A stretch of 15,930 bases of DNA, from NCBI GenBank assembly GCA_937901435.1, contig CALGTJ010000252.1:1-15930 (forward strand), given 5' to 3'. The notes beneath the pieces are model-generated. The model was not told where the DNA came from. It ran no database searches and saw only the letters and a program-made list of their open reading frames with translations. The translations under genes and the position numbers were made by a program. Of this stretch, positions 1 to 5,268 are shown piece after piece. This stretch comes from an uncultured Rhodobacter sp. GTDB lineage: Bacteria > Pseudomonadota > Alphaproteobacteria > Rhodobacterales > Rhodobacteraceae. Every line of letters begins with the position of its first letter. The first letter of the stretch is position 1.

Positions 1-66
1 CAAAGAACGTCTCTTTGGTATAGGGGCATGAGGGGGTATAGGGGCATGAGGGATATCGCCGGATGA
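1..66 (+). CDS. Possible tail of an upstream gene, or short leader ORF
   Basis: This frame is open from the window edge and stops at a TGA that overlaps the next gene's ATG as ATGA (63-66). The overlap is typical of translationally coupled operon genes, so this may be the C-terminus of a gene outside the window. The 18-bp tandem repeat makes the end of the peptide repetitive (YRGMRG then YRGMRD). Alternatively, translation could start at the ATG inside either repeat copy (28 or 46, same frame), giving a 12- or 6-codon leader peptide. Nothing identifies a family, and both readings are inference. Confidence 0.25.
   Translation, partial: QRTSLWYRGMRGYRGMRDIAG
17..52. repeat. Perfect 18-bp tandem repeat, two copies
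   Basis: Copies at 17-34 and 35-52 are identical (GGTATAGGGGCATGAGGG). Each ends in a purine-rich GAGGG, and the second copy supplies the likely ribosome binding site (GAGGGA, 48-53) for the regulator starting at 63. The unit is 18 nt, so duplication keeps the overlapping reading frame intact. Confidence 0.9.
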
Positions 67-731
67 ATATGCACGACGACAGCGCAGGCAAGGAAACCTC
101 TGCCACCCATGCGGCCTATCTGGCGCTGCGCCGGATGATCCTGACCGGGGAACTGCCTGCTGGCAAAAAGCTGAAGATAGAGGAATTGCGCAGTCTGCTG
201 GCCACGGGGGCCTCTCCGGTGCGCGAGGCACTGAGCCTGCTGACCTCGGATATGCTGGTGGAACGCATTGACCAGCGCGGATTTCGCGCCGCCCCTGCCA
301 GCCTGCAAAATTTCGACGAAATTTTGAGGTTGCGCTGCTTGTTAGAGGATCTCGCCCTGCGCCAGTCCATCGCCCGTGCGACGCCAGACTGGGAAGAGCG
401 TCTGGTGCTGTCTCATCACCGCATGAAACGCGCCGCCGGGCAGGATATGGCCACCTTCGAGGAGGCGCATAAGTCCTTTCACATGACCCTGCTGGACAAT
501 GCAGACTCGCCCATGCTGGAACGGTATTGCAGTCAGCTTTACGACCTGAACATCCGCTATCGCTATCTGGCGGCCAGTGGCCCCACCTATCGTCGCCGCG
601 ACATTTCTACAGAGCACGAAGAGATCCTTGACGCCGCAGTCCACCGGGACGCCGATACCGCCTCTGCCCGGCTGCTAAGCCATTATCGCCTGACGGGCGA
701 CTATCTGACCTCGCATCTGGGCGACCTTTAG
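63..731 (+). CDS. GntR-family regulator, FadR/FCD subfamily (CsiR/VanR-like)
   Basis: A 222-residue cytoplasmic DNA-binding regulator of the usual length for GntR proteins with an FCD effector domain. The winged helix-turn-helix covers about residues 17-76; LRSLLATGASPVREALSLL is the recognition region, and the following QRGFRAAP wing resembles CsiR-type members. The all-helical FCD domain follows (about 84-215) with the expected metal/effector histidines in AHKSFHMTLLD, TEHEEILDA and LLSHYRL. The start is chosen for GAGGGA at 48-53; an in-frame ATG six bases later is possible. Family knowledge says such regulators respond to small carboxylic acids or sugar acids. The ligand and target cannot be told here: the nearest downstream gene faces it from the opposite strand. 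It has no visible terminator of its own. Confidence 0.88.
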   Translation: MNMHDDSAGKETSATHAAYLALRRMILTGELPAGKKLKIEELRSLLATGASPVREALSLLTSDMLVERIDQRGFRAAPASLQNFDEILRLRCLLEDLALRQSIARATPDWEERLVLSHHRMKRAAGQDMATFEEAHKSFHMTLLDNADSPMLERYCSQLYDLNIRYRYLAASGPTYRRRDISTEHEEILDAAVHRDADTASARLLSHYRLTGDYLTSHLGDL

Positions 732-810
732 GCCGCGTCTGTTTGAGGTGACAACAGCTTGTCAGCCGTATCGCGAGCCGGTGCCGAGAGTTTGATCACT
801 GATGTACAAT

Positions 811-840
811 AGAAAATGCCGAGGGCGCTGCCCCGGCATT
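811..840 (-). terminator. Rho-independent terminator for the puc unit
   Basis: The arms 815-821 and 834-840 pair perfectly (AATGCCG/CGGCATT). An inner GGGC/GCCC stem closes a GCT loop, with one bulged A at 822. Read on the - strand, the stem runs into TTTTCT, as expected for termination of the - strand gene ending at 945. On the + strand no T run follows, so it fits the first GntR gene poorly. Confidence 0.65.
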
Positions 841-894
841 CATCTGTGGTTAAGACCGCTGCGTGATCGCAGAGACGGTCAGGCGTAAGACCTC

Positions 895-922
895 AGGCCC
901 AAGATTTAAGGCCCAAGATTTA
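895..922. repeat. Perfect 14-bp tandem repeat, two copies
   Basis: Copies at 895-908 and 909-922 are identical (AGGCCCAAGATTTA). Short CCTCA/CCTCAA motifs recur on both sides (891-895, 932-947). The repeat lies between the stop of the puc-linked repeat gene (945) and its likely terminator (811-840), so it would be transcribed in the 3' untranslated end. Confidence 0.85.
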
Positions 923-944
923 GGGAGCTCAGGACCTCAAAACC

Positions 945-1628
945 TCAAGAGCGGGACGAAAGGGTCGACAGCCCAAGCGCCCGAGAGAACGGCGTTCCGC
1001 CCCCCGGCATGACCGAATTGCGACGCGGGGTCGAGGACAACAGGGGCATGGGCCAAAAAGCCTTGGACATGAATTTGCCGCCGCTGATCGCAGAATGCGC
1101 GTTTCTGTTCTGGCTGACCAGTTTCATCGGCCAAAAGGCGCGGGACATAAAACGCCCTCCACGGATCGCAGACCTGCGCTCGCGGCGCGGTGACAGGGTA
1201 CGCAGGCCCAGCTGATCTGAAATCAGATTGCGCTTGGCGGAAATTCCCATCGACAAAAAGCGCGGGTGATCTTTCAGAACGCTTGGCGCGTGATCCGGCT
1301 GGTCGGGCACTCTGGTCTCGTCGACAACGCCTGCCACATCCATGACGTCGCTTTTGGCGGTCATGTCACGGGCAATGCGCGCGGCGCCCAGCGGCTTGTA
1401 CGTTGCCCCAATCAGCAACAGGGCGGTGCCCCCGGCCACGTGCTCGGCATAGATCGCAGCAGAGTCTGCCGGCACATGAGCGCGCATCAGCCGCTCTTGC
1501 ACAGCGGCCTTGTCCGAGCCTGTCACAACCTGAAGCGAGCGCCTTGGAAAGCCCTTCCAGTAGAGTTTGTCTGCCATCGTATCGGCAGCCTTTTCGCTGG
1601 CATAAAGCCGAGTAATAAGTGTCGTCAT
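945..1628 (-). CDS. YflT-like stress-domain protein with four 26-residue C-terminal repeats
   Basis: A 227-residue soluble protein with no signal peptide or membrane segment. Residues 1-105 look like the heat-induced stress/YflT domain: TRLYASEKAADTMADKL at the start, then the family-like AAIYAEHVAGGTALLLIGA. The C-terminal 100 residues hold four units spaced exactly 26 residues apart, at 127-146, 153-172, 179-198 and 205-224. The middle two are nearly identical (SAIRGGRFMSRAFWPMKLVS and SAISGGKFMSKAFWPMPLLS); the outer two keep the pattern with GLRTLS and GLSTLS endings. Linkers are basic or polar. The ATG overlaps the pucC stop by 4 nt (ATGA), so translation is probably coupled to pucC and expression puc-controlled. 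The position matches the extra genes after pucC in R. capsulatus (pucD/pucE), but I cannot claim homology. Function unknown; a role in antenna assembly, storage or membrane docking is inference. Confidence 0.8.
   Translation of the reverse strand: MTTLITRLYASEKAADTMADKLYWKGFPRRSLQVVTGSDKAAVQERLMRAHVPADSAAIYAEHVAGGTALLLIGATYKPLGAARIARDMTAKSDVMDVAGVVDETRVPDQPDHAPSVLKDHPRFLSMGISAKRNLISDQLGLRTLSPRRERRSAIRGGRFMSRAFWPMKLVSQNRNAHSAISGGKFMSKAFWPMPLLSSTPRRNSVMPGGGTPFSRALGLSTLSSRS
957..1250 (-). repeat. Four 78-bp coding repeats in the puc-linked gene
   Basis: Units at 1250-1191, 1172-1113, 1094-1035 and 1016-957 (- strand) encode the 20-residue cores of the 26-residue protein repeat, each separated by an 18-bp linker. 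The second and third are close at the DNA level too, sharing a GGCCAAAA stretch and a GATCGCAGA stretch on the + strand. This suggests fairly recent duplication; the first and fourth have diverged further. Confidence 0.8.
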
Positions 1629-3076
1629 GATACCTCCACCGGGGTTTGTTCAGAGTCTTTGGACATCAGCGCGCGCGGATTTTTCTGTGCGCCACGCCGA
1701 GCGGTCGGGTCGAGTTGGAATGCCAGGATCATTGCCAGCAGAAGAAATAAAATCTCGATTACGAATACCACATTATACGGGGTCGAGGCCAGCGTTCCAG
1801 TTTGATCGGAAAAACCGACGATCAGATCGCGCACGACTCCGGCCAGTGCGATGCCGATCCCGGCGCATGTGGCCTGCACCGCGCCCCATGTCCCAAGCGC
1901 CAGACCGATCTGGTCCCGCGGGGCGGCGCGCATGGTTGCGGTCAGCGTGGAATGGCCGAACAGCCCCGCCCCCAGACCCGTGGCAAAGGTGCCGATCAGA
2001 AAGGCGGCAATCCCGCCGCCCATCGAGGCGAGGATGATCAGGCCAAAGCCGGGAATGCCCACAAAGGCCCCGATGCGGCCAAGTTTAACGGGTGATCCCC
2101 CCGTTCCCAGCACCCGCGAGGCGATGCCAAAGCCGATCAACGTCCCCAGCGCCAGCAGGGCGGTCAGTTTGGTCGTTTGCGCCACGCTCAGGTTCAATGC
2201 CTGCCCGCCGTAGGGTTCCAGCAGCACATCTGCCATCCCATAGCCAAAGGTGCCAAGGCCAATCACGATCATCAGGCGTAGCGCGCCGGGCTGCGCCATC
2301 AGGCGGGCCAAGGCCTGTTTGAACGGAGCATGGGTCGCCACCCGCATCTGTTGCGCCCGGCCCCGGTCCCGCGCCTCTTGTTTCCAGACGGCCAGCAGGT
2401 TCAGCCCTGCCGTCACCACCGCCGTCCCCTGTATGACCTGCACAAGGCGACCGGGCGTATAGGTTTCCAACAGCGCACCATAGACCAGCGCCGCAACCAC
2501 CATGCCCAGCAACAGCATGACATACATCAGGCCCACCACTTTGGGCTGATCCTCTTCGACCACCAGATCCGTGGCCAGCGCCAGCCCCACCGTCTGCACG
2601 ATGTGAACCCCTGCCCCGACCAGCAAGAACGCCAGCGCAGCCGCCGAATGGCCGATCCACAACGGCGTGTCATAAGATTCGCCAAAGCCCGACAGCACCA
2701 ACAGCGCAAAAGGCATCACGGCGAATCCGCCGAACTGATACAGCGTCCCCTTCCAGATATAGGGAATGCGCCGCAGGCCAAGCGCCGAGACATGGGTGTC
2801 TGATTTATAGCCGATCAGGGTGCGAAACGGGGCAAAGACCAGCGGCAGCGCCAGCATGATCGCCACGATACTGGCCGGAACCGAAAGCTCTACGATCATC
2901 ACCCGGTTCAACGTGCCCACCAACAGCACCAACGCCATTCCGACACTGACCTGAAACAACGACAGGCGCAGCAGCCGCGACAGCGGGACCTCCTTGGTCG
3001 AAATATCCGCAAAAGGAAGATACTTCGTCCCGACGGACGACAGTTTTTGCAACGCCTTTTTACGGTAATCGAACAT
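1625..3076 (-). CDS. pucC: PucC, LH2 antenna assembly transporter (BCH1/PucC family)
   Basis: A 483-residue polytopic inner-membrane protein of the PucC branch of the major facilitator superfamily, close to the usual length. About twelve hydrophobic segments run from VGMALVLLVGTLNRVMIVEL near residue 45 to YNVVFVIEILFLLLAMILAF near 445. Family-like stretches include APFRTLIGYKSDTH, GLRRIPYIWKG, LEPYGGQ and GLFGHSTLTATMRAAP. PucC is needed for LH2 accumulation, probably by delivering or shepherding bacteriochlorophyll or the antenna polypeptides. It lies 118 bp downstream of pucA behind a strong hairpin, and overlaps the next gene by 4 nt. The Shine-Dalgarno sequence is weak. The C-terminal tail after the last helix is polar and extends to residue 483. 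LhaA and other BCH1 members are related, but the position after pucBA settles the name. Confidence 0.93.
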   Translation of the reverse strand: MFDYRKKALQKLSSVGTKYLPFADISTKEVPLSRLLRLSLFQVSVGMALVLLVGTLNRVMIVELSVPASIVAIMLALPLVFAPFRTLIGYKSDTHVSALGLRRIPYIWKGTLYQFGGFAVMPFALLVLSGFGESYDTPLWIGHSAAALAFLLVGAGVHIVQTVGLALATDLVVEEDQPKVVGLMYVMLLLGMVVAALVYGALLETYTPGRLVQVIQGTAVVTAGLNLLAVWKQEARDRGRAQQMRVATHAPFKQALARLMAQPGALRLMIVIGLGTFGYGMADVLLEPYGGQALNLSVAQTTKLTALLALGTLIGFGIASRVLGTGGSPVKLGRIGAFVGIPGFGLIILASMGGGIAAFLIGTFATGLGAGLFGHSTLTATMRAAPRDQIGLALGTWGAVQATCAGIGIALAGVVRDLIVGFSDQTGTLASTPYNVVFVIEILFLLLAMILAFQLDPTARRGAQKNPRALMSKDSEQTPVEVS

Positions 3077-3159
3077 CGTCTACGCCCGTTTTATCAAATG
3101 TTTTGCGGCAATGCCCGCCACGTCCCGCAAATTGGGGGTCGCGGCACCTGCCAAAACCG

Positions 3160-3189
3160 GGGCCCGTCGCTCTGATATTCGACGGGCCC
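3160..3189 (-). promoter_or_regulatory. pucA-pucC intercistronic hairpin
   Basis: A perfect 10-bp inverted repeat (GGGCCCGTCG at 3160-3169 and CGACGGGCCC at 3180-3189) with a 10-nt loop. It begins 5 bp past the pucA stop on the - strand. No T run follows, so it is unlikely to be a full terminator. In Rhodobacter, a hairpin after pucBA stabilises the short antenna mRNA and reduces flow into pucC; the same role is inferred here. Confidence 0.8.
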
Positions 3190-3194
3190 GCGGA

Positions 3195-3548
3195 TTATTT
3201 TGCAATCAAGGCCGATGATGGCACATCGGCCGAAGCCAGAACATCATTCGGCTTCAGAACCGCCCGCGCTGTCGTGCCGTCCGGAAGAATGACGGTGATC
3301 TCTTGGCCGCCGTCCAGCGATGGGCTGACATAGGCGGCTTTGGCCACATCAAGGTCCGCACCGCGCAGCATATCAGCCGACGCGCTGTCCGTGGATCCCA
3401 ACTCTTTGCCGGTCAGATAGTCGTTGTACCACGACACCTTGCTCAGGACAGCGACGTGAACCGCAAACGATCCAATTGCCACAGCACCAAGAAAGACAGG
3501 GACGCCAACGCTTGGCGAAACGACCAACCACATTTTTGCATTGTTCAT
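3195..3548 (-). CDS. pucA: PucA, LH2 alpha subunit with C-terminal extension
   Basis: The first 47 or so residues are a classic LH2 alpha polypeptide. MNNAKMWLVVSPSVGVP is followed by one membrane helix with the bacteriochlorophyll ligand His31 (SFAVHVAVL), and Trp40, Tyr44 and Leu45 come after the helix. The protein then runs to 117 residues, about twice the usual 54-60. The added tail (about 50-117) is polar and partly acidic, contains ILPDGTTARAVLKPND, and should lie on the periplasmic side, because LH2 alpha has its N-terminus in the cytoplasm. R. sphaeroides Puc2A is a known precedent for a long extension. The gene starts 13 bp after the pucB stop, with AAGGGG upstream overlapping that stop. 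Leu45 instead of the Tyr or Trp of B850 antennae suggests a blue-shifted band (see findings). Confidence 0.93.
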   Translation of the reverse strand: MNNAKMWLVVSPSVGVPVFLGAVAIGSFAVHVAVLSKVSWYNDYLTGKELGSTDSASADMLRGADLDVAKAAYVSPSLDGGQEITVILPDGTTARAVLKPNDVLASADVPSSALIAK

Positions 3549-3561
3549 TGGTGTCTACCCC

Positions 3562-3717
3562 TTACCCGAGCCAAGGCGTCGAGAACGCAACGAGAATATG
3601 TGCAAGCAGAGCAATTGCGCCGAAAACTCGGGTGCCATCGATGAGATAGCTGTGCACTTCCTCTGCCTCACGCAGCGTCAGGCCGGTTGGCCAGACTTTA
3701 TCAGGATCGTCAGACAT
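3562..3717 (-). CDS. pucB: PucB, LH2 beta subunit
   Basis: A 51-residue single-helix antenna polypeptide, exactly the usual size. MSDDPDKVWPTGLTLREAEE and VHSYLIDGTRVFGAIALLAH match the Rhodobacter PucB pattern almost throughout. It has the conserved His of EEVHSYL, the ligand His of LLAHIL and the TPWLG ending. Each beta pairs with an alpha subunit in the LH2 ring and helps bind B850-type bacteriochlorophyll and carotenoid. The frame is open upstream to 3819, but the start at 3717 is chosen because it gives the family N-terminus. The Shine-Dalgarno sequence is weak (TTGGAT). It is the first gene of the puc operon, with a leader of roughly 110-120 nt from the proposed promoter. Confidence 0.95.
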   Translation of the reverse strand: MSDDPDKVWPTGLTLREAEEVHSYLIDGTRVFGAIALLAHILVAFSTPWLG

Positions 3718-3833
3718 ATACGGTTCATCCAAATTGATCCTTTGGGAATGCCCTTGAACGCGCCCAGAATAGACGGCCAATGCATGCCTTCGTCCGGTTG
3801 CATCACCGCGTCGACACAACCGTAATTTCAGTG

Positions 3834-3851
3834 TGTCTATTTTTTAGTACA
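3834..3851. promoter_or_regulatory. PpsR/CrtJ-type operator, proximal copy
   Basis: TGTCTATTTTTTAGTACA is an exact TGT-N12-ACA palindrome, the established PpsR/CrtJ recognition form. It lies where the -10 region of the proposed puc promoter would be, so binding should block polymerase. It is 8 bp from the second copy, a close spacing suited to cooperative binding as described for paired CrtJ sites. Confidence 0.8.
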
Positions 3852-3865
3852 TTATCAAGTGTCAA
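3836..3865 (-). promoter_or_regulatory. Probable puc promoter
   Basis: A perfect -35 element TTGACA (3865-3860, - strand) is followed after 18 nt by a weak -10 match AATAGA (3841-3836). Both elements are covered by the two PpsR-type palindromes. A strong -35 with a poor -10 would suit an activator-assisted promoter, but no activator site is clear. Confidence 0.55.
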
Positions 3866-3877
3866 CTTATGATGACA
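3860..3877. promoter_or_regulatory. PpsR/CrtJ-type operator, distal copy
   Basis: TGTCAACTTATGATGACA is a second exact TGT-N12-ACA palindrome. One end, read on the - strand, is a perfect TTGACA -35 element. PpsR/CrtJ represses photosynthesis genes under oxygen (and light, with AppA-type partners, in some species), so the puc unit is expected to be repressed in those conditions. Confidence 0.82.
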
Positions 3878-4140
3878 TAAAATTGAATTATCGCCAAGGC
3901 GCTTTGCCCCGGACCACAGGTGAGATTTGCCTTGGGAAAAGAATTTTTTATATATTCTACTCAATGATTTACAAGGACATGACCAAAGCCTGACAGCCCC
4001 AAACCATGGGCCTGCTTGCGACCTGTTGCGCGCTGAAACAGGACTTGACAGGGCTAGACTAAGGCTTGACCGGGACTGGGTCGGGCCTGTGAGAGGGGCA
4101 GTCGTCACGCCAAAAAGGCCGCGACTCCCTTTTTTTAGGC

Positions 4141-4170
4141 AATAAAAAAATCGGGCGCCAAGCCCGATTT
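4141..4170 (-). terminator. Second terminator after the divergent GntR gene
   Basis: Arms AAATCGGGC (4148-4156) and GCCCGATTT (4162-4170) pair over 9 bp with a 5-nt loop. On the - strand they are followed by a long T run (4150-4141). Together with the hairpin at 4201-4224 it makes a double stop between the regulator gene and the puc promoter. Confidence 0.85.
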
Positions 4171-4200
4171 ATGCGGTGTAAAAACCCCCGTCCCCTGCTC

Positions 4201-4224
4201 AAAAAAGCGGGGCTAAGACCCCGC
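4201..4224 (-). terminator. First terminator after the divergent GntR gene
   Basis: GCGGGG (4207-4212) pairs with CCCCGC (4219-4224) around a 6-nt loop, and six T residues follow on the - strand (4206-4201). It sits 15 bp beyond the regulator's stop codon. Confidence 0.85.
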
Positions 4225-4239
4225 CTGCCTCAGTCTGAC

Positions 4240-4923
4240 CTAGGGATCAAAGTAGTCGGGATTGGCGCTTGAAATCGCGGCGATTGTTGTGTCCAGCCGG
4301 GAAAGATGCAGCATCCCCGTCGCCACCGCCACGTCGGGCTGATGCTGCGTCACCGCCTCAACAATCGAGCGGTGATCGTCCAGCAGTTGGGCCATCCGGT
4401 TTTCCTTGGACAGGCTCAACATACACAACCGGTCCACATTCGCCTTTTCGCGCTGGATCACCTCAAAGGCAAAATCGACCTTTGCGATCGTACAGAGGAT
4501 CTGGTGAAACGCGTAATCCAGCGCCCCGAATTTGTCATAGCGATTGGCCTCGACCGCAGCGGCCTGTTGCGCCAGATTGGCCTCAAGATTTGCCCGGCCA
4601 GTGTCGTCACACACCGTCGCCGCGCGCCTGAGGATCTCGGCCTCTACTGCCGCGCGGACAAATCTGGACTTGGCAATCTCGCGCGTCGAAAACCGTTTGA
4701 CCTCTGTCGCCCGCTGCGGGCGGATCAGCAGCAGATCGAGGTTCTCAAGCCGACTGAACGCGTCGCGCACAGGCTGGCGGGACAGTCCGAATTGCGCGGC
4801 GATCTCTGCCTCTGAAATCTTGGCTCCGGGCAGCAGGGACAGCGACGCAATTTCAGCATAAAGGTGATCAAAGACCATATCCACACTTGTCCGGCGCTCT
4901 CGCATTTGGCTTGGGTTCGGCAA
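4240..4923 (-). CDS. GntR-family regulator, FCD subfamily
   Basis: A 227-residue cytoplasmic regulator. The winged helix-turn-helix is at about residues 14-76 (ISEAEIAAQFGLSRQPVRDA is the recognition part), and the FCD domain covers about 82-215, with metal-site histidines in YAFHQIL, DDHRSIVEAV and LHLSRLDTT. I take the TTG at 4923 as the start because AGAGG lies 8 nt upstream; the ATG at 4905 has no Shine-Dalgarno sequence. The gene is divergent from the dehydrogenase at 5269, the usual arrangement of a local regulator and its target. Two palindromes in the shared region (4957-4971, 5130-5141) are candidate operators. Family members bind carboxylates or sugar acids. The ligand is not readable from sequence. 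Confidence 0.88.
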   Translation of the reverse strand: MPNPSQMRERRTSVDMVFDHLYAEIASLSLLPGAKISEAEIAAQFGLSRQPVRDAFSRLENLDLLLIRPQRATEVKRFSTREIAKSRFVRAAVEAEILRRAATVCDDTGRANLEANLAQQAAAVEANRYDKFGALDYAFHQILCTIAKVDFAFEVIQREKANVDRLCMLSLSKENRMAQLLDDHRSIVEAVTQHQPDVAVATGMLHLSRLDTTIAAISSANPDYFDP

Positions 4924-4956
4924 TGTCTTGACCTCTTTTCAACTCTCGGCTTGTTA

Positions 4957-4971
4957 TCCAACAGGGTTGGA
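4957..4971. promoter_or_regulatory. Inverted repeat near the GntR start, candidate operator
   Basis: TCCAAC (4957-4962) and GTTGGA (4966-4971) form a perfect 6-bp dyad around AGG, 34 bp upstream of the regulator's start codon. The position suits autoregulation. It could also form a small hairpin in the leader RNA. Confidence 0.4.
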
Positions 4972-5129
4972 AAATGCCAGTTTTTCTTATGTTGCACAGT
5001 CGCGGACGCCCAATTTTTCGAAATATGCGCAGAAATAGCGCAAAGCCTCTGCTTTGTTCCGGCCCATAACGACATTGCACGGCGCGGCACCGCTTGAGCA
5101 GAACAAGACACGAAAACGACCCGCACATC

Positions 5130-5141
5130 AATACTAGTATT
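5130..5141. promoter_or_regulatory. 12-bp perfect palindrome, candidate GntR operator
   Basis: AATACTAGTATT is self-complementary over all 12 bases and lies about 130 bp before the dehydrogenase start, between the divergent genes. FCD-type GntR proteins bind short AT-bordered palindromes, so this is a reasonable site, but it is not a close match to a published consensus that I can name. Confidence 0.4.
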
Positions 5142-5268
5142 CCAGTTTGCAGTCACGTATACCCGGGCCGAACGAAAAAAACTCTGATGAAAAGACACTG
5201 ACCGCCGTTCTCCAAAGGGGTGCGCCTTGCGCGGGAGATGTCTGATCCAACCCAAGAAAGGACGACCT

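Larger units (their letters stand above)
732..944. other. Gene-free gap between convergent genes
   Basis: This 213-bp stretch separates the first GntR gene from the end of the puc-linked repeat gene on the other strand. It holds one strong hairpin (815-840) and a 14-bp tandem repeat (895-922). I see no credible coding frame or RNA gene in the rest. Confidence 0.6.
3718..4140. other. puc leader, promoter and upstream region without a gene
   Basis: This non-coding stretch upstream of pucB holds the leader (3718-3830), the promoter with two TGT-N12-ACA sites (3834-3877), and an AT-rich patch around 3938-3975 (GAATTTTTTATATATTC) that may bend or bind protein. A 72-codon frame at 3927-4145 on the + strand has no good ribosome binding site and no family resemblance, and I do not call it. 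I see no RNA gene. Confidence 0.6.
4924..5268. other. Divergent intergenic region with candidate operators
   Basis: This 345-bp region is shared by the GntR gene (- strand) and the dehydrogenase (+ strand). It contains the palindromes listed separately. The dehydrogenase RBS (GAAAGGA, 5256-5262) lies just before its ATG. The + strand promoter is not obvious; frames that cross this region look like shadows. Confidence 0.55.

Noticed and set aside
790..806. Possible FnrL site (TTGAT near 791)
   Set aside because: The second half-site does not match ATCAA at the required spacing, and it lies downstream of all nearby gene starts.
1009..1805. Several + strand frames opposite the repeat gene and pucC
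   Set aside because: They mirror the GC-rich codons of the real - strand genes, and the repeat gene and pucC account for the region with overlapping stop/start.
2085..2660. 191-codon - strand frame inside pucC
   Set aside because: It is a shifted frame of pucC, rich in Gly, Ala and Arg, without a recognisable domain; pucC's full transmembrane pattern is in the other frame.
3562..3819. 85-residue version of PucB
   Set aside because: The extra 34 residues do not resemble any LH2 beta; the start at 3717 gives the exact family N-terminus and length.
3927..4145. 72-codon + strand frame upstream of the puc promoter
   Set aside because: It has no ribosome binding site or family resemblance and is antisense to the terminator region; it looks like chance.
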